A program made the translations under genes and the position numbers. A DNA stretch of 64,000 bases from contig CM068387.1 in NCBI GenBank assembly GCA_034770075.1, forward strand, positions 82,064,971-82,128,970, written 5' to 3'. Positions 34,240-54,638 of this stretch are shown here, piece after piece. The first letter of the stretch is position 1; each line of letters begins with the position of its first letter. Source of the DNA: Aralia elata. Its lineage: Eukaryota; Streptophyta; Magnoliopsida; Apiales; Araliaceae. Below the pieces are notes generated by a model. The model had not been told where the DNA came from. It searched no databases and saw nothing but the letters and a program-made list of their open reading frames with translations.

Positions 34240-36285
34240 ATGTCAGTTATGGACGATGACAGAGAATTTGTAGAGGAGAATGAAGTTACGGTTTTGGACG
34301 GGGAAGATGAGGATGATCCTGAAAAGGTTGATAGTGAAGTAGAAGAGGATGGAGAAGACGACGACGACGACGACGACGACGACGAAGACGACGAAGATGA
34401 TGAAGATGAGAACGACGCCAATGAACAAGAGGTTTTGCACAGTTCTGACGGGCCACCGGTTCAGTCGGTAGACGATGAAGAGGACGATGACGATGATGAT
34501 GAAGATGAGGATGATGATGGTGACGATGACGACGACGACGATGAAGAAGGAAGCGACGACGAGGAAGTTGAAGAAGAGGTGATTTATTCTTAAACTGAAG
34601 TTTAATTTTGTTAACTGCGATTGACCGTTTAGATTTATTTTATTTTTGCTTATTTTGAAAATTTGTGGATCTACTGGTTTTTGTTTTTGCACTATTAATT
34701 GATTTAAAACAAATTTTTAATTCTATTTTTTTAGATCTGCTAATTTTTGTGTTGTTTGTATAGACTTTGTGAACTGTTGAAACAAAATTTTCATGTGATT
34801 TTTGCTTTTAGGTGTGATGGTTTAAGGAAAATTTCACAGTTATAATCCCCACAACAAATATACAAAACTATTGTTTGAAAAGAAATTAAATTCAGTTTCT
34901 GCTGTTAAGTATCTCTGGCAATCAGTTTATCCTTAAATTGATTGTATTTTTTTTTACTGCAGAATTTTTTTAGGGACTGTTTTCTAATAAACAAAGCTTT
35001 TGCTTATTTTTAAGCATTGAGATCTAATTATCACTTGTTTGTTTCTACTCTTAGTTTTTCTGTGTGGTTATGTTTTATATCTGATACTGATGGTCTTTAG
35101 ACTTGCTCTTGATCTGATTGCTTGTGTATATAACTTGACTTGTTTGTGTGCCTGTACGACTGTTATTTCTGTCCTCATTGTTTTCTAGAAATCTTTATAA
35201 AATGTTATTTTACTATTTCACTATAACAGATGAAAGGCATACACAGATTTAGGAGTTAGGACATGAAACCTTCATAGACCTAGCCTCAATATTTATTATC
35301 CAGTTCAAATTATGTGCTTATGCCTACTGACCTATTACTTGGCTAATTTTGTTGCCAATTCAGCCTTCCTGTCCCTTTGAAGTTTAGTTCATGTGCGTGG
35401 GCACATTCATTAAAAAAGATACAATGAACAACAAAATGAGATGCGTTATATCAGGGTTCATCATGACACCTACAGAGATTTTTCAAAAGAACTTAAGGAG
35501 ATGAGAGGAGGATGTCATGCAACATTCTTAATTTTTTATAGTACCTTGTTTGTGCATCAAGATGGATTTCTGGGTTAAGATTGTGTTATACATCAATCGG
35601 TAAATTGCTTTTTTTCTTATTGACTTGTTAAAAAAATAAAATGCTACTATGTTGTGGGCTACCAGCTTCAATATGACAAATGTCTACACCATTCTCCCCA
35701 AGGCCCTGTCCAATCATTCATGGTCTTTTTGTTGCATCATTTGTTTTGAAAAAGCTAATTTACCTTTTTAGTGTGCAAGGGTGCGGCTCTAAGGCACCAC
35801 ACTTTGAGTTGGGTGTGCCAGGGTTAGGGGTGGGCCGTGGGTGCGCCGCACTGTGTGTGGTAATTGCCTTATCACCGAATTTTATTTGGGGGGTGCGCCA
35901 GATATGCAAGGGAGTGGCAATTGTTGTATCCAAGGATTTATTCTGAAGGATTTGTTGTGAGATATGTTTGGGGGTTTGGTGGTGGCAATTTTTGTAATAT
36001 GGATAAAAAAAAGGAGAGAAAGACATTTAGGGTTTGCATCGGCTGCTACATCTTTTAGGGAAAAGCTAGAATAATGTGGGAAACTTGCTTTTTAGGCTTC
36101 ATTGGCTATGCCATGATGACTTTCATGTTTTAGATTTCAGAAGATGATTATTATGTTGACTAACTTTTTTTTAAAACTTTCTATGACTTTATATTTGGTA
36201 TTGTGCTATGTCAATGTTTAAAGAACATTGAGGCTTTGCATTTTGTTGGATTAGCATGAAGTATTTAGTTTGTGATATTTTTTAT

Positions 36286-36319
<34 letters not shown>

Positions 36320-37137
36320 AGCAGTTTGCTACAGTTATGGTGGTACTGACAAGAATCATATAAATTCATATCTAGTTGAATTTGAAAACCTTACTTAAAA
36401 GGTGAAATTGGGACTCTTATTATGGGTCGAAGGGACTAATATTTATGTTTTTACAAATACATCTCAGTTTATATTTATATGTCTCAGTTTTTGTTATGGG
36501 AACTAGAAATGATTTTTAGTTTGTTGTTACTTCTATGATCTTGTGTATAGATCAATTCTTTGTTATTTTCTTATTCAAATTGTTTTATCTTTTTAGTGTT
36601 TTTTCCTTGCCATTCTACACCCTAACTAGTTTGGGAAAAAATGTTGTCGAGTTTTCCTGTCACTTCTATGATCTGCCTGTAGTTGCTACAAGTACTAGTC
36701 AAAATCAGGGTAAAACTACTGCCATTAAGTTGTAGCCGTTGCCTCTGACTTAGGACTGCTAAAGTGATATTTGTTGAGGACGAGATGTGTTCATCATTTT
36801 GCTTACTTTCCTATTTGTTACTTTTTATATGTTTTAACTTCCAATCTGAGTGTCTTCTGATGACATCCAACAACAAATAACTACATAGGAGGATATGGGA
36901 ACCGAGTACCTTGTTCGGCCTGTGGGTCGTGCTGAAGACGAAGAAGATGCTAGTGATTTTGAGCCAGAAGAGAATGGTGAGGAAGACGAATTTGAAGACG
37001 AGGTCGAGGATGAGGGTGATGACAATGACAACAGTGGAAAGGTTGAGGCTCCAGCAAAGAGAAAGAGGTCAGACAAAGATGATTCCGATGATTCTGCCGA
37101 TGGTGGGGAGGATGACGAGAGACCATCTAAGAGATAG
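34240..37137 (+). CDS. Highly acidic nuclear-type protein
   Basis: Two exons join in phase: 34240-34578 and 36889-37137, giving 195 residues. Exon 1 is nearly a run of Asp and Glu (uninterrupted Asp runs from GAC/GAT codons at about 34358-34390 and 34480-34545). Exon 2 has the more conserved part (EDMGTEYLVRPVGRAEDEEDASDFEP) and a basic nuclear-signal-like block (PAKRKRSDKDD), ending DDERPSKR. This architecture recalls plant proteins often auto-annotated as nucleolin-, prothymosin- or VHS3-like; the last label comes only from acidity. A histone or chromatin chaperone-like nuclear role is plausible but unproven. The start at 34240 is the first ATG in the frame; the MDDD ATG four codons in is an alternative. 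The 2.3-kb intron holds an (AC)n repeat (36291-36319) and a GC-rich patch (35770-35900). Confidence 0.85.
36291..36319. repeat. (AC)n microsatellite in the acidic-protein intron
   Basis: AC/CA dinucleotide run of about 29 bp. Confidence 0.9.
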
Positions 37138-39225
37138 GGCAAGTCCCTTTCTTTGGTTGAAGACTGACCATTGCACATAGGTCATTTTTTATCTGTCTCT
37201 CTTTCGTAAAATAGATCTTCCTCTTTGTAGAAGGGTAGGATGCTCCATGGAGGGTGTTCTTCAATCCTTTTTTATGGTGCTCTAGTGCTAGAGTTGATTT
37301 ATCTTGGATATTCATAGTGATATGGGTTCGCAGAACAGTTGAAAAGATACTTGGATTAGGTTTTGTGTGAGTTATGAAACTGGACAAGTTTGCATCTTTT
37401 AGATAATTTGCAGGTTATCTAGGTTAAATTTTGTGCTCAGAAGGTTGATATTTCATGGTGTTCTTACTATTTTATATAGTTGGCCTGTTACTTTACTGTT
37501 TGTTTTTTTCTTTTTTGGACTGGATAGTTGGTAATCTTTTTTTATTTATTTATAATAATAATTATTATTACAAAAAGAATTTAAATAAGAAAAGGAAAAT
37601 GTATAAAATAAATGACTTTCAAGAAAAGTAAAAAAATTAAAGTTCCCAACTTTTGTTATTCGTGGGCCTGCAGGCAGACTCGTGTTATGCTGAAAAATAA
37701 TTTAAAGAATCATATAATTCGGTATTAAAACTGGATTCCAAGCTACAAGAAAAGAAAAGATATTTATGTTAATGGCCGATTACACGCCTGCTTTTGCACA
37801 TTCGCCCGGGACCTGGGTGATTTTAATTTTGAATGCAAATCTAGTTACAATGCCATTTTCAGTTGTAGGTCCAACCACTACAAGACAAATTATTGAATTT
37901 TACCTCTCCACTTATTTATTTAGATTATTATTACTATTATTAGTGTTTGCTTTTTCCCGTTTTACCAACAAATACTAGGTTGTTACTAACTAGTTTGCTG
38001 ATTCGGTGCTAACAGATGGAAATGCCACAAACAATCATATGGCAGCTGGAAACCAAATTAGTGGGAAACTGCTCAGAGTCAGAGCGACAGACGACGACGG
38101 TGGGCCTTCCACCAGCAAGAGCTGCTGTGTTATGAATTTCATTGGCCCAACAAAATATTCAAACCAGGAAAATCAAGTCTCTAAAAATTATCAAGTCAAA
38201 GTTAATTATTTAGAAACTACTCATTTCAAATTAATATTTCAATATATACATATAATATATGAAAGCAATTAAAGATTAATTTAGTGTATAAACTACAATA
38301 TTTTTATTCTTCTTTAGTCCAAAAGTAAAGTATTACTTTTGACTTTTGAAGTCAATTTTAAATATTTTTAATTAAGAATTAATATAATTTATTTATTTTA
38401 AACAATTATAAAATTTTAAACTATCTTAAAGTATTCTTGAATAAGAAATGATTTATACGTTGAATCACATACAATTAATAAAGTCCACAAAGTTAAATAT
38501 TTATTTGACTAGAGATATATTTATAAAACAACGACTTATTTTAAAATAATTTTATCTTTTAAAATAATTTTTTATCCTTTGTTAGAAATGTAATACATTA
38601 GTGATAATGGCATAATATTTTTCAATATGTATAAAATATAAAAATAATATATTAAAATTTTTATGTTACTTTATAATTTAAAGTAAAATATATTTTTAAT
38701 TTTATCAAGAAAAATATTTTTTCCTAATTTTGAAATGAGGGGACGACTGGACGAGCCGACAGAGGGATTATAATTTTTTTTTTTTAAATAAACAATATTT
38801 TTTCCGGCTCTGGGAACTCTAGTTAGCTGGACATAAATAGCACCGCTCCCTTAAATGAATTTAAATTACTATAAACTGTATCCTCAAATTAAGAAAACAG
38901 GACAAAGATTTCTCAACTAACTATCCCTCCCAACCAAAACGCGTACGTCTAGACTCACTTCCACTCTCTATTCTCTCCATTTTCTTGAGTTCCATTCACG
39001 GCAAAGATTTAATAATTAGTAAGCCATTAGTCCGGAACAAATCTAGGTTCCAATTTGCTATTCCTTCCTTCATTTACGACTCTATCATATCTATATCTCT
39101 TCTAATCAGATCTGGTTTTCAAGTAATCAGAATTTGTGTCGGTTGGATTAAATTTCTCCTACATTTCGAATGTTTGTTGATTTACAGTTTTATTAACTGT
39201 AAATTGGCGGTAGGCGTTTGACAAA
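37138..39225. other. Intergenic region upstream of RWA
   Basis: 3' UTR of the acidic-protein gene, AT-rich DNA with short GC-richer patches (37780-37820 and 38080-38130), and the RWA leader from about 38930. Short open frames here have no recognisable product. Confidence 0.5.
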
Positions 39226-48158
<8,933 letters not shown>

Positions 48159-49481
48159 GTTGTCCTATTCTTCACATCTTTCTTAGTCATACCTTCTCAC
48201 CCATCTATTGCAGTTATCGGCCAGAAATATAGATGTTATAAGGCAGGCTAAAATGCATTTACATGACTTGTAATGATAATCGCATATCACATGCAGCAGA
48301 ACCATAACATAAATCCGCAAATAAACGTCTTAACTTCAAATATGCAGGTATGAGACTTTGGAAATGTATAGCTTAGAAGGCCACGAGTTTGTACATCAGC
48401 TTGCATACGAAGCATAAAAGTGAAATTCATTTCGTCAGCTTGCATACGAAGCATAAAAGTGAAATTCATTTTCTTATCTCAAAGACCTACGTTACATGAA
48501 GACGGGTTTTTGAGGACATATAGTGTATACAGAAAAGGTCTAGTGAGCTCTTACCTTTATTTGGGAGTTTGTATTTGTCCATCTCCTCGTAATTTTTATG
48601 CTGTTACAGAGATTACATTATTCAACCTTTAACCGAGCTTATAGTGATTGTGTGGAGAATGTTGCATCTTATATTAACTGGTTCGGGGTAGCTGAAGAAG
48701 ATCCATCTCTGCCCGGCTTTAGAATGTTATATATTTAAATTTTTTTGGCTAGGTTGATATAATTTTTTTCTAATTAGTTTTTAATTGTTTATTGCAAAGC
48801 ATGAAATCAAAAGCCGATAGCAGACTAAGCAAAATTATCTGTAAATGATTGTGCAACAAAAGTGATCCAGATTATTATACGAGCATGTATTTTCCAATCC
48901 GCAGAGACGATTTGACTTTGCCAAATTGCCAGGACGATCCTAGTCCCATAATTGCATACAACGAGTTATTTACTTTAAATTGTAGAACACGACTTGGCAA
49001 AAGGAAATTGTTATTTGCACAATCAAATTTCTTAGTTTCACAATCTCTCAGGGATCGGAAAACACGTGAAATTAACAATTTTACTTGCGAAATAACAATA
49101 CCCTGAGAAAATTACAGAAAACAAATATGAACAATGCCGGTGGCAATTTAATTGTCAATCAAAAAGTAAGGTGTCGGGTAACAAAACCCTCCTATTAAGT
49201 AACTATGAAAATGAAAACACAGCTGACTAGCTTTCACCGCTTTCCTAGCTCTGGTTCTGGAATTAAATCTATTTCCTCAGCCAAATGATTATAACATTTA
49301 AAGAAAAAGTCACGCTACACCCCCCCCAAAAAAAAAAAAAACCTTAATGATTTAGCATAAGCTAAAATTAACAATAACTGGAAGGAATTTTTTCAACTTC
49401 TTGTTACACTCTTGGATGTAAATCTTGTAGCCACCGCAGGCTGTACAGTAGTACCACCTCCATGGTCTCATGTTGGATCCT
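48159..49481. other. Tail-to-tail intergenic region between RWA and EMC6
   Basis: Probable 3' UTRs of both genes. Includes the 39-bp tandem duplication at 48397 and a C tract followed by a long A tract near 49319-49340. No other gene seen. Confidence 0.5.
48397..48474. repeat. Tandem duplication of a 39-bp unit in the RWA 3' region
   Basis: Copies start at 48397 and 48436 and are identical over about 37 bp (CAGCTTGCATACGAAGCATA then AAAGTGAAATTCATTT). Probably within or just after the RWA 3' UTR. Confidence 0.9.
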
Positions 49482-52400
49482 TCAGAATATATGCACCATG
49501 TCATAAGCAAATCTTTTCACATGTCAAGGAAAGTTGGGAGTTGCAAAATTATAGTTAATGTTCCAGAATATCAAATATACAATTAAGATGACAAATTTTA
49601 TATAAGAACTTGAATATTTCAATATATATACACCCTCAGTCCAAATTTGGAAGTTATAGTGGGATGGAGGGTGTGTGTGTGTGTGTGTGTGTGTATATGA
49701 GTAAAAAACATCTTAGATCGATCCAAGATAAGTTATCTTAGGTCACTTCTAATACAACATCACTTGATCGTCAACTTAATAATTTAACCGTATGGATGTA
49801 ATGAGCATTGTAAAAAAATATGAGATTATGTAAAATTTCATTTGATTTGAAGTTATGTATCAACAACTTTATAACAATATTAGTTACAAAATCTAAGTTG
49901 TCGAAATATATACTTATATACAAATTATTTACACTATTATAAAAATGATATTCCGATACCTCAAATTAAACAAAATTTTATATAATCTCATATTTTTGCA
50001 TGTTCATTACATCCGAAAGGTTAAATTATTAAGTTGACGATCAAATGATGTTGTATTGAAAGTTACCTAAGATAACTTATCTTAGGTCGATCTAAGATGT
50101 CTTTTACTCTATATATATAAATATATATACATGTGTATATGTGTGTGTGTGTGTATATATATATATATAGATGTAAAATTTAGCAAAAGTCTTTTTTCTA
50201 CTGGTTATGCATCATTTTTTTTCCTTTTGTCTACATAGACTTCAAAGTGGAAAGCATATAAAACAAAAATAGGATACGTCCAGAACAGCACGAATGACTG
50301 CAAAAAAAATGAAGACAAATGTCAGTGAGATGACATTTGAATGGAAAATGAGACTATTATTGTGTGAATGCCATTGCGAAATATCTTCATCAAATTGTAC
50401 GTAAATCTGGCATGAAATAGCCATAATTGTCGACATTTTAACCTAGATATTTTGTGGAAACTGCAGAGAGGTAGAAGCACAAAAAGGGTATTGGTGACTT
50501 ATCAAAGAATATATACCTACTACATATGAGAATCAACTTTCATCAAAACACTAAATTCAGGGAATTGACAAAAACTTGTTTCGGTAATTAAGCATAATAA
50601 CGGATTCTGCAAGGTTGAACAACCCAAATGAAGTGTGAGCTTACTTTTAAAATCTATGCCAGGTTTTAATAGACACGAACATGAACCCCTTGAGCCATTG
50701 AAGATTATAAATTCTGATGGATAGGGCTAGTCACTTACAAAACTCAGGCAAAAAGGAATGTAGATTAAGAGTGGCGCTAAGCTCTTTCAAAACAGTAAGT
50801 ATGAGAAATATCCCAGTGTCTTTTTTCAAGGCAACTGATGAAAAGATTGTGAATGCAATTAAAGATGTATTGCTCTTTCAAAACGTGGGAGTATAAGGAA
50901 CACCCTGGAGGATGATAAGATTGTGCATTTATTTGCTCTATGTAAAAAAAGGTCTTCTTTTGGTTAAGTTGATTACGGCAGAATTGTTTAGTCATCAAAC
51001 TCAATATGCTATGCACTGAACTAGAGCGAACTCTGCAAGAGATTTTAGCTATGCACTGAACTTGAGCAAACTCTGTAACAGATTTTAGCAAAACACAAAC
51101 TTTAAGAATTAATAACTGGAAGTTTATAGAATTGTACCATAAGCCCGCCTAGAAAGCCGTCGAGTATAATTCTGTTCCAGCTATCAAAGTATGAATGGAT
51201 GGAAAACCCTGCCTTGGCTGTCAGCCCTAGTGACGTAATTGCCATGACAAGGAAATAAAAGACAAATCCCATTAAGCCAGTAAATCCTAGAACTCCTGCA
51301 ATGACTCCTCCGATGATAGACATAAATGTCCGGCTGCATGAATCAACAAGCCATAAGTTCTAGCATCACCAAACAACTTCAAGATTTCAAAACAAGATTG
51401 CAATCAAAATAAGAAAAGGAAGAACAGATTATATTCAATGAAACGTGTTGCATGTATTCCTATAGAATTTAGCAACTCTACAATCTGTTTGCTCCCAGTA
51501 ACTTGAAGTTTTTCCTACACACCCTTGTTGTAACACCTCAGTCCACATCGGAACATGTGGGATAAGATCCCATTCTACGACCAGTATTCAGTCATGACCT
51601 TTTTTGGGGGCCTATGGTGGCTAGATGACCCAAGAAGATAATATTGGGGCAATGTATTTGGCTTTGGTACGTTATGATTAAATTTGGGCTTGGGATTTGA
51701 CCCAGATTGTTACACTTTTCCCAACTTATTTCTTGTGTGCAAGACCAAAGAGTTGTGGCAGAGGCCAGTAGGTCACAGTAAATCTTCTATTTGTCACCTT
51801 ATAGTTCTGAAGTACGAAAATATTTAAGAACTAGCAAATTTCATGTACACTGGATTGGGATGGCTCTAATTTGATCTGAAGTTAAGCTGAGTTTTTCGGT
51901 TCGCTCCCCCTATGTGGTCGGCCTTCTTACCAGTCTGCCTCCTTTCTCTTGATGGAATATATCAATATCCGAGCTCCAGCTTTGCTTGGTAGCTGCTGGG
52001 TCTCCCCATCTCTCCTAAACTTCCCCCGGAGGACACATAGAAGATCAATAACAACGTTCTTTATTCCATTCTCTTCAAGCCTTCAAGGTGAACCCACCAA
52101 TCTTTTGAAGACCTCTCAACATGTGCAGAATATCAAACGCAATACCCAAGACAGATGTAGGACATATAACTAATCTACAATCCACAACCAAAATCTTAAA
52201 CATCTCCATCGATGCTGACTGGAAAGTAGTAAATCAACATATAGCACTCTGTAATTTATTTGAGAACATGCCATTCTCAATGAACAAAAGCATACATGCA
52301 AGTAAACAAATGAAGAAACTAAGTCGTGTATTTAATCAAGTGGCGTGAAGAATGCCAAGCAGTAAAATTCTTTGTTCAACGTCATAGAGAATGCTGATAC

Positions 52401-54638
52401 ATCAGCTGGGAGAGAAGTCTTACTACATTGAGCTACATAATAATGTTTATAGAACTTATAGAAGCCAATAATAGACATTGTAACTATCAATTTTTAAGTT
52501 TTTTTTTTTTTGAGTCATAGCAGAGTACACTGTGATAGTGGAGCTTTATCCACCGTCGGTTATGTATACCAGTCCAAGGCCATAGTTGCTCCGATACCCC
52601 CCCCCCCTCCCCCTCCCCCTAAACAACAAAAAGGGGAATGCGTTGACATTACATCTCTTACCCGACTCCTCCAACTCCTTATTACTTGCATACATATACA
52701 CACATACAGACACTGATGCAGTCTATAAAAACTACGATCGAGGAAAGATAAATTTAAGAAAACTAGAAAGTACAGAAATTCTGTTCATTAAATATGGAGC
52801 AGACATGGGATATTGAATACTCAAATTATATGCCCGGTAGAGGTAGTATTACCTTTGTCCGAAAGAAAGAGTACCGTTTCCTTTGTAATTTAAAAAGAAA
52901 ATGATGCCATTTTCTCCCGGACAGAGAGGGTATTATAGTTATCTAGAAGTTCGTTTACTGCTTAGTCAATTTTAAATAAGTTTATATTTAGATATTGAAG
53001 GTAGATTGATAGAAGTGTGTTTTGTGCTCTTATAACATATTCTGGTTTTTGTATGTCCAAAAAAAAAAGTCCAAGTCTTTTAGTGAACTTGGTCCCTAAG
53101 GCTTAGGTTCTTAACATATAATAATGTACTAGTCATATTTTCAGGAGTAATGACTGAAGAAAGTATTCTATATCTTGTACTTATGTAAACATTCATACCA
53201 GTTAAGAATTAAGATCCATTTAAACACTACTTGCACACAAAAGAAACTTTTCCTTCTAAAGTACCTCTTCACCTGAAAGAGAAAGAAAGAAAGTTCCATG
53301 TTCTTGGCTTCTTGCAACATATTTGAAACCTATTTAGGGGGGAATATCTGGTTGTATTCAGAATTCACCAAAGCTTCTTAAAGTTATTGGGTGATAAATT
53401 CTTCATATTAGTAAAGCATTATTGATTGTCAGAGTCTTTTCCACAAGTAAACTTATAACTGATTGGCTTACGAAACTGCTATTAATGAGAGATTTGATAT
53501 TGCAAAGAATATGCACCAACCGATATTTCTTTGCACAAAAACTATGTTGAACTCTATTGATGTAAATGGGATTGCTAAGGAAAGTGGAGCTGTAAATGGG
53601 ACTGCTGAGCAAAACAGTTCTCCTTAAACAAAAATAATTCACTTCAAACTGATGTCATACCATCGCTTTAGTGATGGCTCCAATTCCTTTCAAAGATCCT
53701 ATTTCAAGATATGTTTGTAATAAAGGGAGTATTTAATATCATGCATCACCAGACCCTGTTTTACAAGAAGGTTCTGTAAAGGAGGTATAAACACAAAGTT
53801 CATTCTACTTTTACGTATTTAACTGATGAATCCACCATACCTTTGTTCTCACAAAAAGTGTGAAACATTGTTGTAGCAAACATTTTTGAATATATTTGCA
53901 AGTCTATGGATGAAGCAGTATATTCTCGTTAACAGTTTGAACAGTGAATTTGGTCATAATTATTCTACATTGAAGTATTTGTGTCCTAGAGTTTCAGTTT
54001 AAATATACCAAGAGGTCCAGGACAAAATATATATCTATCACTTCAAGAAGTTGACTAAACAAGACTTAGTAAATTTAACAGAGAAATAAAGCCAGTATGC
54101 TTGTTCGCCATAATTTCGCACACATTCTAAGACTGTTATATCCCAAATGTATGCTTAACGTGGGTAGACATATTTCCAACAAGTCAAGTGATATAAATTT
54201 ATCTGTTTAGAGTGTACGGTGCACCATTATCCCTTTTGTTTCTCCATTTCTAGTTCTTTATTTTTTTTTTAAGATAACAATTTCTATTTTTTTTCCAAGT
54301 TTAAAAATATGAGTTACACTTTCTAAAGGCAAATCTTTTCTGCTATTCTCCAAATTCACTTCTCTTGATTTATTGAAACTAATAAAGCTTGTCAGTGGAA
54401 TTGGGTAGTTCATCAATTCACAGTGGGATTTATGTTAAGAATATTTAAACAGGGTACTTGCCAGATGAGTATCCATAAAGTATAAATAAATTACACACTG
54501 CATGCAAGTAAGGTGAGAGGCAAACCTGTAATAGATTACTTTCATGTTGCTTTGCATATTATCAACATTAAATGTTGGCAAATCATTAATGTCACTTGAT
54601 TTCTTTTCAGATGCACCTGAATCATCATGCCCAACCAT
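49482..54638 (-). CDS. EMC6: ER membrane protein complex subunit 6 (EMC6)
   Basis: Small core subunit of the ER membrane complex, which inserts tail-anchored and multispanning proteins into the ER membrane. Four coding exons join in phase: 54638-54526, 51333-51138, a 20-nt microexon 50297-50278, and 49512-49482, giving 119 residues, near the family's usual 110. Residues 1-37 are a polar cytosolic tail (GHDDSGASEKKS...). Exon 2 encodes the conserved membrane part (SIIGGVIAGVLGFTGLMGF, FYFLVMAITSLG, FDSWNRIILDGFLGGLM). The microexon supplies SFVLFW and the last exon TFAYDMVHIF, completing the third helix. The final acceptor (gtgaaaag) has a weak pyrimidine tract, but the protein end matches the family. 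A 5' UTR intron is likely at 54670-55461. Confidence 0.94.
49699..50109. mobile_element. 411-bp long-inverted-repeat (foldback) element in EMC6 intron 3
   Basis: Left arm from GAGTAAAAAACATCTTAGAT, right arm ending ATCTAAGATGTCTTTTACTC. The arms, each about 155 bp, pair with only scattered mismatches and small gaps around a loop of about 100 bp. TATAT lies on both outer sides, a possible target duplication, but the flanks are AT repeats, so this is weak. No coding potential. Class unassigned. Confidence 0.88.
51010..51089. repeat. Tandem duplication of a 40-bp unit in EMC6 intron 2
   Basis: Copies at 51010-51049 and 51050-51089 share TATGCACTGAACT-GAGC-AACTCTG-AA-AGATTTTAGC with about four differences. 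Confidence 0.85.
51334..54525. other. EMC6 intron 1 contents
   Basis: A 3.2-kb intron with transposon-like debris: a GTTGTAACACCTCAGTCCACAT-type fragment (about 51530-51720) and a less AT-rich patch (about 51840-52080), plus a C11 tract at 52597-52607. A TA-flanked pair of short complementary ends lies near 52855-52935. None gives a clear full element. Confidence 0.4.

Noticed and set aside
34131..34692. Minus-strand frames rich in Ser or in Val/Ile opposite the acidic-protein exon
   Set aside because: They are the antisense reading of GAC/GAT repeats; the plus-strand frame splices in phase to a conserved exon.
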